Below, piece after piece: positions 32,677-44,787 of a stretch of DNA of 64,000 nucleotides (within the stretch, counting starts at the first letter, position 1; each line of letters starts with the position of its first letter). This DNA is from Daldinia sp. FL1419 (taxonomy: Eukaryota; Ascomycota; Sordariomycetes; Xylariales; Hypoxylaceae). Below the pieces are notes generated by a model. It was given only the letters and a program-made list of their open reading frames with translations. It did not search any database and was not told the DNA's origin. Both the position numbers and the translations under genes were made by a program. The stretch lies in the NCBI GenBank assembly GCA_025201765.1, contig MU623406.1, forward strand, positions 62,001-126,000, written 5' to 3'.

Positions 32677-34626
32677 TTAGTAGGCTTGGCCAGGAACAGG
32701 CTTTCTGCCAACGGGTGCCTGAGCAGGGCCTCTATGCTGCTGCTGGGGAGCACCACCGTTAGGATTCATTGGGCTTGGACCCGGCGGGGTCATCCTTCGC
32801 TGTTGCCTCTGTCCTTGGGACTGAGGGCCCGGGCTCATCCGACCATTAGCAGGCGAAGCAGGGCGGCTTCCGTGTGGGCTCATACGCCCAGTTGCAGGGG
32901 ACTGAGGGCGCATGACAGCAGGCGATTGCGGACGACCTTGCATAGGATACATGGGCGATTGCGGACGGCTACCGGGAGTCAAGGGTCGCTGTCCAGGAGG
33001 GAAGTTCGGTCCAGGACCACGGGGACCTCGTGGGCTGGGGTTAACAGGAGGGCCGGCACGGCCACCAGGGGGTCCACCAGCGGGACGGGGCTTCACGGGT
33101 CGAGTAGATAGGCAAGTTCGGGGGACAACTCCCTGCTGCGAACGGTCGAGTCGGATGCAAAGAGACTAAAACAAGTTAGTTACTTATTACCTCGCATACG
33201 TCACTTTGATACTTACCCAGCCATCGTCATACTCGTGCAAAAGCCTGACGAGTTGACCAGCTCTCAATCCCATCTCATCTTCCAAAGTGGGCTTGAAATC
33301 TAGTTGAACACGATGGACAGCTGTCGATGGGGGACCACCAGCAGCCGCAATGGCCGCTGCACTTCGAGAAGGACCAGGAGATTGACCAGGAGCAATAGAA
33401 TGGACGCTAAATTCGGTATCGGCCGGGCTAGGAGGTTCAGCAGCCATGGTGAGATCGAGAGGCGCGGGTGCTTCTTTTCGAGTGGAGGCTTTTCGGGTCA
33501 AAGAGGCACCAGCGGCAGCACCGGCGACACCCAGCGTAGCAGCACCAGCGGCTGGCATAGAGCTCGGGGGTGAATCCGTAGTTTGGGCCATGCCCACAAT
33601 ATTCTCTGGGTTATCAAAAGGATTCGCCGGCTGGGTCTCAGTGGGTGTGTAGGCGCGCTCCGCATTGCTACCGAAGGGGTTCTCAGGGTTGTTGGCGTTG
33701 CTAGAGCCAGGCCGTTCCCATAGAGAGCGATTGGCGTTTTCAGGCTTCAAAGCAGCCCCACCAGTTGCGAGCGCCAGAGCAGCACCCTTGCTTGATCGTC
33801 GTTCGCCATAAGTGGGCATGAATTCGGTGGTCACGGGCCTTAAGCTGAGCTGAGGTGCAGTGGCGCTAGTTCGGGTTGAGAGGATAGACACGCGACGATC
33901 GCTCATATCAGGTTTCTCATTTTCGATCTGCTGTTGCTCAAGCTGCTTTCTGCGCCTAGCGAACAAGAACCAGACAAGTAAACCAACTGCCAGTACACCA
34001 CCAAGTACGCCGATTGCGATACCCGCTTTCGCTGCGCCACTGGTGTCTGGGGCATCCGAGGAATCCGCGGTAGCTGTCGGAGAGCTACTGGCTGCGGCAT
34101 CCGTCGCAGCAATCTGAGATGTTTCAATATTCTTGGTCGCTTTCGCAAGGGTTGTGGGAGTGCTAGTGGCGACGGCTAGTGTTGAATGACCGGAGATGTC
34201 GACGGAAGAGGTGTGCATAATTGATCCCGGCAGTACACCAGCAGCTGTCTTCTCGGAATCCTTCGTGGCAGCGTCTGTGTTCTGTGCCTTCGCGACCGAA
34301 GGCAACGCTGTATCCTCATTCTTCCCTGGCGAGCTGGTCGGTTTCGCCTGTACAACCGGTGCTACTGTCGCTGTAGGCTTAGTCTCGGGAGCATCCTCGT
34401 CTTGACCCAAAGTTCTATATCCACCGACTGGACCATCGAAAGTTTTCGGCAAGGTCTGGTATACGGTCATAACGACTGTCGATTGCTCAGCAGCCTTTGC
34501 CTGAAGAGTAGGCGTCGGCTTAAAAGGGTTGAACTCATTGGCAACACTCTCGACGCCATCGACGAATTCATCCCAACCACTGTGGCCTTGCCTTCTATGA
34601 AGGTAGTTGTGACGGTGAGCTGACAT
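32677..34626 (-). CDS. Single-pass membrane protein with cytosolic SH3 domain
   Basis: A 632-aa protein in two exons, 34626-33217 and 33165-32677, joined across a 51-nt intron (GTAAGT...ACTAAC...TTTTAG) that splits the SH3 domain after DDGW. The N-terminal ~200 residues are Ser/Thr/Ala-rich and probably extracellular and glycosylated. One transmembrane helix follows (AGIAIGVLGGVLAVGLLVWF), then FARRRKQ as a positive stop. The cytosolic part has low-complexity Pro/Ala/Asn stretches and an SH3 domain (VQLDFKPTLEDEMGLRAGQL, then VRLLHEYDDGW|SLCIRLDRSQQG, then VVPRTCL). The C-terminus is a Pro/Gly/Arg/Gln tail with repeated RPQSP and GRMSP units, possibly SH3 ligands or phosphosites. The architecture resembles fungal Fus1-like or stress-sensor proteins acting at sites of polar growth or cell fusion. 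There is no cleavable signal peptide, so membrane insertion probably uses the internal helix. Confidence 0.85.
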
Positions 34627-37020
34627 GGTGAATAGTTAATTTTTCCAGGACTTCGGAAGTGGTTAATTATTCCTATAAAATGCGAAGTCTTTTCCTCAAC
34701 CACATTCAGCCCAGGGTCGAGTAGGTTGCGCCGTTTAGCCTTGGCTCTAATCGAGTCGCGATGATAAGTGTGATCAAGTAATCGTCGTGCAACCGCGCTA
34801 ATCTCGGATTTTTAAAAGAATGTAATCCACGCAGACGTGTTACGGTTAGTAATGATAATGCGATTCGGTATCTGCGGTAGTGGTGTAGTCTACACTATTG
34901 TGCTTTTGTTTACCGCGGAGGTATGCGTCGAGATCGCGATTCGTGGGGTAACGAAGGTGTAAAGCCTGGATAAAATCAAAGCAATATGTTGAAATGAATG
35001 TAATTGAGAAAAGGATCCCAATGAAAGAAGCCCAATTCTCGTGAAGAGAGGGGAAGAGACCGTGTGCGCGGGTTGCAACGTACGAGGACGGTGAGGAAGG
35101 GAAGAGAAAGAATGAGAGGAGAGGACGGGAGAGGATGAATTGGAATAGTGAAGCGCCAGCGGGCAGTGGCAGAGGATCGATCCGGGATTGGCCAGTTTCC
35201 AACCTCTAGCGCGTTTCCCGTCCTAGGGTACTCAGGTACTCCGGATAATACCTACTATGTACCTACTAACAAGGTAGCAGCTGGGAGAGAGACAAAGCAC
35301 TGGTGACTCCTTAGTAGTTTCCCTTTACTTCCCTGTAATTCAAGGACTCAAACGGTAAAGACGGCTGCTCATCACCTGCGACCTTGGAAGCGGCGTCTCT
35401 CAATACATCAGGTATTGTATGAAGTACCTTAGGCTAGGTAGACCATACATCACAAGAACCGGGACCTACAGCTCTTTCTCGAACTATCATTGGAAATTCA
35501 CAGGTATTATTGGAAATAGGGTTTACTTGTCGGCTATTCTTGGGTGGTTGCATGAACATAGAATCCCAAGGTCACATCATTCTGCTCGCAAACGGCAGCG
35601 CATTATATCAATTTAGCGTCCGTCCATCTAATTTGTTGGTCATTTTTCTCCGTCTACTCTTTTTTAGGTCGCTATCTAAATTTGGCCTGTCAATCTCTAA
35701 GCTCAATAAGTTTTTGTTTACTTGGACGTTTGGTATGTATGTACTCAGGGCAATGAAGTTAAAAAAAAATTATTAGGTAGTTACATATATTACGAACGAT
35801 GCCCACTCGTATTGGCCTCTGCACTGGAGATCGTATCTTCCCCAGGTAAGTCGATTCCACTGCGCAGAAACCCAGTTAACTGTAAAGTTGGGCTGCATCA
35901 GCACCGAATCATCCTTTACCCACGAATTATGGCGGAATGGATCTTTCCATCCTTGTTAATCACCCCCCAATTGATCATCTCTCGTCTCCCAATGGGTTGA
36001 ATGTTGATCATTTTCGGTCTTTCTTGCTAGCCCGCATGGTCCAAGCTCCCCTGCAGTAGTCAGGCACAGAAGCGCCACTTTCAGGAACAAAGGAATTTTG
36101 ATTGGACGAAATATCTAAACCTGCATATTAGGCGAAATTTGTGCAGACAGGGATCTGCCAGGGGCAGGGATCGTCCATCGAATCTCCATTGGTTAGCATG
36201 AAAGCAATAAAAACTGCTGCCAGGCGCTGCAGGCAATGTCAAGCATACCTAGCGCAAAACTACGTACGCCGACCCCTTAATTCAGCTAGAGGTTTCTACG
36301 AGGTGGCCCTTGAAATTCGGAAGCAAAAGGAATTGATGAACGCGCTCGTTTTCATATCGAGGCACTTAACCTATGACGATTGAAGTGAGCATTTTATATT
36401 GAGGGTTTTTAAAGAGGTCCATAGCGGGAAGGAATATCGACCGTGCCTCGATCGGAATTTGTTCATTAATTTTGAATCCTCTATCTTATGCACGTAAGAG
36501 GCGTCATCCACATCCCTCAGGTATCTTGGTACCTGTGCCGGACATCAACTTCGGTGGAAAGCATCGAGGGAAGCAAGTTGCCGTTGGTACTTTGGTACTT
36601 TTGATACGGCTCAACGGGTCCATCAAGTCTGTCGATGACCTAATTCAGAATGTGGACCCGGACGAAAACGAATCAACCCCCAATGAGACGACGATATTCT
36701 TCTGTTGTGAAACCCCGATAATGACGTCTTTACCATTTCCTATGTTACTTCGCTTTCTCTGTTTGAGCCGATATCACGTTTTCTTCCCGCGTGGTGGTAA
36801 AGGATCTTTTTTTTTTTTTTCTAGCGGGCGTTCATATGTGTGAGTCCCGGGATCTTCCCAGTACCTCGTTATCAACGTCCTTCTTTTCATTTATTTTTCT
36901 TTTGTTTTATTTTCCAGATTCTATATTCTTTTTGGTTTCGAATTTGAGCTTCCCATATTAAACGATAAAAAAGGATAAAAATATATTTACATATGTGAAA
37001 CATCCGACCTCATTGTCTTC

Positions 37021-37027
37021 CAAGATT

Positions 37028-37074
<47 letters not shown>

Positions 37075-37239
37075 GATCACTAGCTCAGAAACAAAAATTT
37101 GATAAAAAACAAAAAAAAAAACGGGCCCAAAACACGATTGAATTTTTTGGATAAATAAGCCAAAAACAANNNNNNNNNNAAATATAAAAAATTTTAAAAA
37201 TTTTTTTTATATTTTTTAAAAAACCCCCACATTTTTTTT

Positions 37240-37291
<52 letters not shown>

Positions 37292-37292
37292 C
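37021..37292. other. Assembly gap flanked by long T and A homopolymers
   Basis: Ten N at 37170-37179, flanked by a 39-base T run (37029-37067), A-rich DNA and a second 45-base T run (37247-37291). The real length and sequence here are uncertain. Confidence 0.95.
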
Positions 37293-37547
37293 CAACTCCG
37301 TCCGTCGGTCCGCATCTCAAGTTTCTTACCACCCCTCACATCTATCGGTCCCTACCACCCTTGTCATTTTATCTAGCTTACAGGCCGATCCCTATTTTGT
37401 TCCTATCGATGTGACTTAAACCGCGTGTGGAGGATCATCGTTGCGACCCGTTACACTAAGCAGACGAACAGATGGGTTCCTTTGTTGGTCGTATCGTGGA
37501 AACATCCAAAGTTTTTACGTTCACGTATAAATAGGTATTCAGCCGTC

Positions 37548-37571
37548 GTCACATCGTCACATTGTCACATC
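37548..37571. repeat. 8-bp tandem repeat (GTCACATC)x3
   Basis: Three units, GTCACATC, GTCACATT and GTCACATC, followed by a partial fourth, in non-coding DNA. Confidence 0.8.
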
Positions 37572-39047
37572 GTGAGCCTTATTTTCTAATAGCGTGGTAA
37601 GAAATGAGGATTTGCCCCTGCTTTCAGCGTCACGGACAGTGCCTAGGCCAAAGCAATTCTACCCCACGATAGACATCGTGTCGTGTATAAGGCTAGCTCG
37701 ATGAGACGGGATCTGCGGTGTAAGGCGGTCTGCCTTACTAGCCCTAAAACCTGCAGCTCTCGGTCGGTTGCGTTATTGTATAGGTGGACAGACCCGTACT
37801 CTCCTTGCTTCCTTGGTGCCTTCTTTTTGTCACGAGATAAACATCGAATTTTAGATGCATCGAAGTCGTATATAGTATGATAACTAGACTAAACAACATT
37901 ATAGTATCCTAGTCTTGAATAAAAGATCATCAGATGTTTTACGACCTTTCTTCCCTTAGCACTAGGAGTGGATGGCTACTTGTAAATTACGAGATAGGGG
38001 TTATCGGGGGATGCTCTCATTTTGGTAGGTGAATGATAAAAATCCGTGCATATCGGAGTTGTTTGTACTAGCGTGACCGCGTCGCTGAATGGTGAAAGAC
38101 TTGGTGGCGTTTCTGCACCGACGGAATGGCTGGAAACGGTGGCGCTCAATCCTGCTTTCTTTTATCTTTCTAGTATCGCAAATAGCCCATCTCCCTGCGC
38201 CGCTTTGTTTCTATGGGGTCAGAATATCGTTCAGTAGACATATCTAGACTACCAACCTTCGAGGTCATCTCCGCAAGCGCCAATTACAAGGTATTATTCA
38301 CCTACCCGATGGACTTTCAGCTAAGATCTTGTATACCCTCTCGGTGTTAGGATTTTAGACAACGAGTCTAGAACGAAAAGTGCTTCGGTGCCCCATTATG
38401 AGCACAAGTTCCTGAAAAAGGCTTTGCAGCTGCTAGGCTTATCTTATAAGTGGAAAATGTCCGTATATTCAGACTATATAAGATAGCTAGGTAGATACCT
38501 AAGAGGTATCTTGGAAATTAAATCTTGTTATTGAACTGTACCAATGTTTGAACCAGGATATCCAGGATAGATATCGGTGCCACCGACACCGAGACAAAGG
38601 TATGGATGTGTAGTTTGGTCCGATTTGTTGTTCTTTGCGTAACTTGATTTCTTTAGTCAAGAGTCCGTATCGTAGCCAGGATAGTGTGTGTAATTGATCC
38701 TTTTGAGGAGACAAAATGCATCATGGTTCATCAAATATTGACGAAAGTCCTAGACATTGAAATAGCGAATCACAGAAAACTAGCATCACGTAAAAGCAAC
38801 GCTTATATGGATTTATAGCCTTAGAATGTTAAGTCATTATGCAGGTTCACTATATGGGCGGGCCAGATCAAGATAATACGAGTCAGAAAGTGAACTTATT
38901 CACCACAGGCTTCTATCGACATGCTCTGACATTCCTAGTGCCTCGATTCTTCTCTTAACAAACTCCATCCGTCCTCCATGATGGTTGCACATATAGATAT
39001 CAGTATAAACATTAAGCTATCACCATGTTGGTGTTGTCTCGGATATC

Positions 39048-39408
39048 TTATGAAAATTTACTCGGCGGGAAGCGTATTTCGGAACAACGAGGATCCCCGT
39101 AAGTCTTTGCGCCCTTCATATTTCTTTTGCCCCCTCGGCCCTTCCCGCGAGCCTTGCTCCGAGGCTTTTGTACACCGGCTCCCGTTTTTGCTATATTGAA
39201 GTTGCTCTGCTGGCTAAGTTGCCAGTTAGAACGTTGTCCTATGAACTGCGCCTCCTGTATAATTATTAGTTTGAATCCGATCATCATCAGATTCCGGAGG
39301 CACACTAACATCTGAGGTAACGGGACTGTTTGCATATCCGTTCCATGCACGAGACGGATAGGAATTGGAGAAAGTTGAACCCATATTGCCGTTCATGGGG
39401 TTAGGATT
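39048..39408 (-). other. Coding-like NAF1 C-terminal tail beyond an in-frame TAG
   Basis: Directly after the TAG at 39411-39409 the same frame continues for 33 codons (NPNPMNGNMG...NGYANSPVTSD, 39408-39310). A well-formed 55-nt intron then follows (39309-39255; GTTAGT...ACTAAT...TACAG), and a further 68 codons end at 39048. The second part is basic and Gly/Lys/Arg-rich (SKARGKGRGGKRNMKG), as expected for the C-terminus of an RNA-binding snoRNP factor. The phase is conserved across stop, intron and end. It reads as the missing tail of NAF1 and is either reached by read-through, separated by a sequencing error, or newly lost. Confidence 0.6.
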
Positions 39409-41097
39409 CTATCCAACGCCGCCATGCCCGGGCCATTGTCCATTTTGCTGGTTGGATTGTCCCTGCATATGGCTTTGAAGAGCAGCAAAGAGCTCAGGAT
39501 TATAGTACGCGCCAGGTTGCTGTCCGGTGAATTGGGGCGGTGGGGGTGGAACAAAGCCTTGTGGAACATTTTGGGGCCAAGCGAAAGGAAATTGCGTATT
39601 GGGCTGCTGATGGCCGTTCGGAGGGCCGTAGAAAGGCAGCGTTTGAGGGGGATACGTTTGGTTGGCAATTGGGGGCGGGGCTGGAGGGTAGTTATATTGC
39701 TGATTCTGTGGTTGGTAGTCATGTCCTCGAGATGGTCGAGGTGGCAGAGAATGACCACCCCGGGAATCTCCACGATTACCCCTTCCACCGCGGCCGTGCC
39801 CATAGCCCCGCTGCCCTCTGCCTCGTCCACCCCGGAATGAATTATTATTGTTGCCGTGATGATTTGAATATCCAGTTTCCGAAGGGACGGATTGGCCTTG
39901 TGCAAAACTTGCTGGTCTTGCAAGTTTCCGATACGGACCTTCATCGTCGTCGTCGTCGTACTGTAGGCCGGTCATTGGAGGGAGTGAAGAAGCCTCGGAA
40001 TGACCTCCTCGTCCTCCAGCACCACCCTTGCCACCACGGCCTCCCTTCTTTTTGGCCTTCTGCTGTCTCTTATATTCCGCCTCTTTCTCGTCGTCTGAAA
40101 ACTCGATTTCGTCATCACCAGCCTCTTCATCGTGCCAGTTGCTTGCATCCGTGCCCTTCTGTTCTCGGAGTGGTTGAGTGAAGACATATACCGCATGCGA
40201 AGGCGGGTAAAACACCTTAGCCCCTACGTCTAAGCCGTAGGACTTGATTTCTTCTTCATTCGTAAACCTTGCAGTATAACGAGGCTGTCTCACATTTCCG
40301 ATTAAATCGGCGACTGCTGCGATAACAGTGCGGTCCTCCGTGCAAAGGACAGAGCCACTGTCGAGCACTTGATACTCCCCAGTCGTGGTCGCCTTGACTA
40401 CAACAGTACTTTCGACAATGTGCTCGACCACACCAAGTTCCGTGATAGCCATTTCGGGAGTTATAACGACATCAGGCTTGGGAACAACTTCTTCAGGCAG
40501 TTCGTTCTTGGTGCGGACCTGTGCACCCGAGCCACTGCCTTTCGCTTTCCCCTCTCCTTCGTCATCTGAGCCGCCTTCCATTTCCATGAGAATGCGAGCA
40601 GTCTCTTCGGGACCAAGCAGCTCGTAGTTTTTCCCATCCTCCGATTCGTCGTCTGAGTCGTCTGAGCTGCTTGATTCGGACGACGATTCGTAGGGAGAGG
40701 AATCCTCTTCCCACTCGGGATCACCCTGTTCGTCTTGCTCATGAGGCTGTCCATTCTGATCCGCTCCATCGGGTTGGGTGGTTAAAGTACCTGGCTCTTG
40801 TGGTGGAGCTTCTAGGCCACCAAGGAGGGCCTCAAGTGCGGAAGTTAAGGATGGAGGGCTAGGCGGTGCGTCTTTGATGGTTGTATCGGGATTCTCCCGT
40901 TCCTCTGGGGGTTTGTCCTGTGCTTCACCAATTTGGGGCAGCGATTCCCCTTCTGAAGGAGCAGGAATATCTATATCCATCTCGGCAGTAGTTTGAGGAG
41001 TTCCAGGTTGAATTTCATTAGTGGCGCCCGATTGATTTTGAGAAACCCCAGGCGCTTTGGAGCCGGACAGGCCAGGAATTTCAAACCGTCCAGACAT
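39409..41097 (-). CDS. NAF1: H/ACA snoRNP assembly factor NAF1
   Basis: Nuclear factor that binds nascent Cbf5-containing H/ACA RNPs before Gar1 replaces it. As read to the first stop it is 562 aa, single exon. The N-terminus is Pro/Glu/Asp-rich with an acidic serine cluster (YESSSESSSSDDSDDESED, about residues 136-154). The Gar1/Naf1 beta-barrel domain follows at about 215-330 (VEHIVESTVVVKA, QVLDSGSVLCTEDRTVIA, GLDVGAKVFYPPSHAVYVFT). Then comes a short acidic segment, RGG-like repeats (FRGGRGRGQRGYGHGRGGRG) and a Pro/Gln-rich tail, all usual for fungal NAF1. The stop is TAG at 39411-39409, after which coding-like sequence continues in frame (see the separate entry). It is transcribed divergently from ALG9. 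Confidence 0.9.
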   Translation of the reverse strand: MSGRFEIPGLSGSKAPGVSQNQSGATNEIQPGTPQTTAEMDIDIPAPSEGESLPQIGEAQDKPPEERENPDTTIKDAPPSPPSLTSALEALLGGLEAPPQEPGTLTTQPDGADQNGQPHEQDEQGDPEWEEDSSPYESSSESSSSDDSDDESEDGKNYELLGPEETARILMEMEGGSDDEGEGKAKGSGSGAQVRTKNELPEEVVPKPDVVITPEMAITELGVVEHIVESTVVVKATTTGEYQVLDSGSVLCTEDRTVIAAVADLIGNVRQPRYTARFTNEEEIKSYGLDVGAKVFYPPSHAVYVFTQPLREQKGTDASNWHDEEAGDDEIEFSDDEKEAEYKRQQKAKKKGGRGGKGGAGGRGGHSEASSLPPMTGLQYDDDDDEGPYRKLARPASFAQGQSVPSETGYSNHHGNNNNSFRGGRGRGQRGYGHGRGGRGNRGDSRGGHSLPPRPSRGHDYQPQNQQYNYPPAPPPIANQTYPPQTLPFYGPPNGHQQPNTQFPFAWPQNVPQGFVPPPPPQFTGQQPGAYYNPELFAALQSHMQGQSNQQNGQWPGHGGVG

Positions 41098-41843
41098 TTC
41101 GACAGAAACTATAATACTGTAAGTGTCTATAAAGATAAATAGGGTTATAATTTGCGGTTCAGGATTGGAAGGAATGATCGTGGGAAAAATAACCTACCAG
41201 GTTAAGACGGTGCGAATCGCCTCTAGGAGAGGTTCTTGTTTTATCACAGATTTGGCAGTTACAAAAATAATTTAGAAATAATTACTTGAGAACCAAATAC
41301 GAGGGGATGCTTATTCACGGAAATGTGAACCGATACGTATATGAACCAGATTTTTTAATACCTTTAAGTCACGTAATTTTTTTAAAGCATATTGAAAGTG
41401 ACTTGATGAAATCTGCACATGCAGCAGACCTGATTGAACTTAAGCTGAAAGCTTTCTGCAAGACCCAGTTCTAGAAAAATAAACTGGGCCCGGAATATCT
41501 TAGGAAGTAACGTACTGCAATTGGCCAATTAGAGAAGGGATAGGGAGAATTGAAGTGCTTGAATTATCCGATAAGGAAACAGGGGTTTGCTCACTAGCGC
41601 CCCAGCAACGTCATTTTCAATTGGAGCTTTAACTTTCAACATTTGGGACAGATTTAAAGCTTCCCCCCCAAATGGATTTTTATTAAGAGGCACAACCCGT
41701 GCCCCCAAAGAAAACACATTTATACCCGATTCCTTTCGTAGCTAAGACTTTTGTTTTTTTAATTAAAAAAAATAATCAAATTTATCTTTGGTTGCATGAG
41801 TTACATCGCATAAGCTGCGTAAAGCAGAGTTAATAGCGTAACT
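41098..41843. promoter_or_regulatory. Divergent promoter between NAF1 and ALG9
   Basis: About 750 AT-rich bases with no supported gene; 62-codon frames at 41286-41474 (plus) and 41717-41529 (minus) lack similarity. A T7-AATTA8 stretch lies near 41754-41771. Confidence 0.5.
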
Positions 41844-43882
41844 ATGCCTCCTACAGGTGCTGAACCGCAGCTTCGGCAGCGGGAGCATTTTGTTCAGCGA
41901 GAGCAGTTTATTCATCCAGAGGCACAACATGCCAAAAAGAAGTAGGCAAAGAACAAGAGGAATATTCTAAGCGATGAAATAATACTAACGAACTGTCACA
42001 GAGTCGCCTCCCCATTCATGATAGAACCTATAAGGGCACTTGGGGTTTTTCTGATTGTGAATCTTATATCTGCTTTATCTGCGCCCATCCAAGATTGCGA
42101 TGAGACGTTCAATTATTGGGAACCCACCCATTATCTCTCTCATGGATACGGCCTACAGACTTGGGAATATGCGCCTGAATACGCCATCCGAAGTTGGTTT
42201 TATGTTGCCTTACACGCTATAGCCGGGAACATAAGGAGACTACTGCCACAGACTACGAAAGTGAGTATCACACCTCGTCGTCCTTCATTCTCTAGCGGCC
42301 TCATACTTATTCGTATAGCTATCCGAATTTTACTTCGTCCGTTATGTCTTGGCATTCGCTTGTTCTTTATGCCAAGTCCTCCTATACCGCGTTATTAGTT
42401 TTACGCTGAATCCCAGGATTGGCCTTTTTTTTCTTATGGCGACGGTTATGTCCCCCGGTAACTTCCACGCCAGTACAGCCTACCTACCTTCCAGCTTTGC
42501 CATGTACACGTGTATGCTTGGGGTCGCAGCATTCATGAATTGGAGAGGAGGGCTTAGGACATCAATGGGCATATGGTGGTTTGCCGTAGGGGGTATTCTA
42601 GGTTGGCCTTTCGCTTCGGCTTTATGTGCCCCTTTTTTGGTCGAGGAGGTCGTATTTGCCGCCATGGGTCCTTTCGCGGGTTTTAATGAAGCATTGTTCC
42701 GGATCCTCAGGGGTGGAATGGCTGCCTTTTTGCTTCTCGTAAGTAATCCCACCTTATGCGTTATGCTACGTACACGTTTCTCACAAGATGTAGGGCCTCG
42801 ATGGAGTTGTCAATACTTTCTTCTACAGGAAGTTCCAGATAGCTTCTTGGAACATCGTCTGGTATAATATCTTCTCCTCTACGGGCGGCCCCGACCTTTA
42901 TGGAACGGAACCGTGGACTTTCTATTTCCGAAATCTTACCATCAACTTCAACATTTGGTTTATTCTCGCCTTATTATCCCTACCGCTTTTTCTCCTCCAG
43001 AAGATCGTCTCTTCGAAGCAACATGGATTTCAGACAGGGATGCGCACGGTTGTATTCCTTTCTCCCTTTTACATGTGGCTTGGTATCTTTTCTATGCAGC
43101 CGCATAAAGAGGAGCGGTTTATGTACCCCATGTACCCATTCATCGCTCTCAATGCTGCTGTGGGATTTCATATTTTCTTATCGGCCTTTGGTAATCCTGA
43201 TCCGAAAACGCTTGCCGGAAAGATTCCAGCCCGCTTGAAGCTGCTCGCCGTTGTAGGTGTGTTATTATTATCGCTAGTCGTAGGTGTTACCCGCATTATT
43301 GGTGTATGCACTGCGTACTCTGCACCTTTGAAGCTCTACGAGCCACTTGGGGCTGGCGTGCTTGGCCAACAAGGTCTAGGAAACCGTGCGGATCATGTGT
43401 GTTATGGTAAGGAATGGTATCGATTCCCGAGCTCTTACTTCTTACCTCGTGATATGCATGCAAAATTTATTCGGTCAGAATTCCGTGGGTTGCTACCTGG
43501 GGAGTTCCATGAATCACGAACCGGGTTCGGTGTCTGGAGCGGCACCTGGTTACCTGCGAGAGGTATGAATGACCGCAACGAGGAGGATATGGGCAAGTAC
43601 GTGCATATCGAGTCGTGCAATTTCTTGGTCGACACGCAATATCCGGAACGCGATCAACCTTTGCCACCGCACGAGCCGGATTACATCGCCGATACAGAAA
43701 ACTGGGAGATGATCAAATGCGAACCGTTCCTCGATGCAGCAAATACACATTTCCTGGCCAGAGTTTTATGGGTCCCAGATCTGAGTCTTATTCCGGAAAA
43801 ATATAGAAGGAAATGGGGACGGCACTGTCTGCTACAGAGAAAAAAGCAAACAAGAAGCTCTACTCTCGAGTCGGAGACGTGA
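41844..43882 (+). CDS. ALG9: ER alpha-1,2-mannosyltransferase ALG9
   Basis: GT22 enzyme that adds alpha-1,2 mannoses to the lipid-linked oligosaccharide on the ER lumenal side. Four exons: 41844-41941, 42002-42260, 42319-42738 and 42839-43882, giving 606 aa, the usual ALG9 length. Intron 1 (60 nt) has a perfect TACTAAC branch site; donors are GTAGGC, GTGAGT and GTAAGT. The first exon encodes a charged leader ending in Lys residues (MPPTGAEPQLRQREHF...). Starting at the later ATG (42018) would omit it and is less likely. The signature DCDETFNYWEPTHYL lies in the first lumenal loop, followed by 8-12 membrane segments. PHKEERFMYPMYP is the conserved HKEERF motif of GT22. The C-terminal lumenal domain ends in a basic stretch. 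Confidence 0.93.
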
Positions 43883-44084
43883 GTTATTAACGAGAAAAGG
43901 AAAGGGAGAGACTAGGTACTATTAAGCTGAATATAGCGCCCAATACAATACAATTATGTTAAACATCTCCAACGTGATAGTTGTTAGGCCATTCGGTTGT
44001 AAGCGACCCGAGTCTCTAATTGCGGAGAAATTATGGGACCAGGTCTTATACCGACGGGGCTGAGGATGGTTGGTCTATTTTGAG

Positions 44085-44131
44085 CTATGGATCGATGGAC
44101 TATGGATCAATGGACTAGGTATGGATCAATG
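44085..44131. repeat. 15-bp tandem repeat (CTATGGATCRATGGA)x3
   Basis: Two adjacent copies and a third after a four-base insertion, in non-coding DNA. Confidence 0.75.
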
Positions 44132-44722
44132 GATCTCGGCAGGGGATGACCATTCTGCCATGGTGGGAACTTCCAGTGTCGTCCGCATGCAACTCGAATG
44201 GACTCGTACTCGCAACGCAATGGTCGTACTAATGTTCCAAAGTTGGTTGAATCTCTAGACATTACGATTGGATATAGTCCATGGATCGTCGGTGTGTATT
44301 AGTGCTGTCTACGGTGACAATATACAGCCTGGGTTCCGGACCGCTCGGGTTGAAGTACGTATGGGCTCGCTAAGATGCGAGGCGTGGCGTGCCCAGGCAG
44401 ACTAGTCTCGATTAATTACGCGTCAAACGCAATACCGGACTTGCTTAAGATGTAACCCATCTATATTAGAGAATCTTTCCAGGGAGGTTATCTCAATTGG
44501 GATTTTTTTGGTAATTCAAGAAGAACCCGACAATTATCGGGAAACTTATCGATATTTAACAACTAGTTGTTTTCAATTCGCCGTCGACGTTGTCGATTTA
44601 AGCTCAAAAAACCCTTATCTAGATATTCAGGGAAAAGTGTTGATCAGTGTTGATCATTAACGACCTTGGTGTTGCGACCCATGTAAGCCACGCTGAAATC
44701 CCAGAGACTTGCACCGACGATC

Positions 44723-44787
44723 AGCTGCCCTACGAGCTGCCCTACGAGCTTCCCTACACGTTCACGCTATTCACGCTATTCACGCTC
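44723..44787. repeat. Adjacent 12-bp x3 and 9-bp x3 tandem repeats
   Basis: AGCTGCCCTACG-type units at 44723-44734, 44735-44746 and 44747-44758, then TTCACGCTA at 44761-44769, 44770-44778 and 44779-44787 (last base C). Both periods are multiples of three. Confidence 0.85.

Larger units (their letters stand above)
34627..39047. other. 4.4-kb gene-poor region with assembly gap
   Basis: 5' flank of the SH3 gene and 3' flank of NAF1. Open frames such as 35202-34846 (minus, 118 codons), 36141-36383 and 36472-36843 (plus) have no recognisable similarity and are not called. It includes a TACCTACTATGTACCTACTA motif near 35250-35269, the homopolymer/N gap at 37021-37292 and an 8-bp triplicate at 37548-37571. 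It is possible that a gene was lost in the gap. Confidence 0.45.

Noticed and set aside
39540..40181. A 213-codon plus-strand open frame
   Set aside because: It lies antisense to NAF1 and has no recognisable similarity; the NAF1 frame is well supported.
42018..42260. ALG9 starting at the later ATG 42018
   Set aside because: An upstream exon with a perfect TACTAAC branch point and in-frame splice adds a leader and brings the protein to the usual family length.
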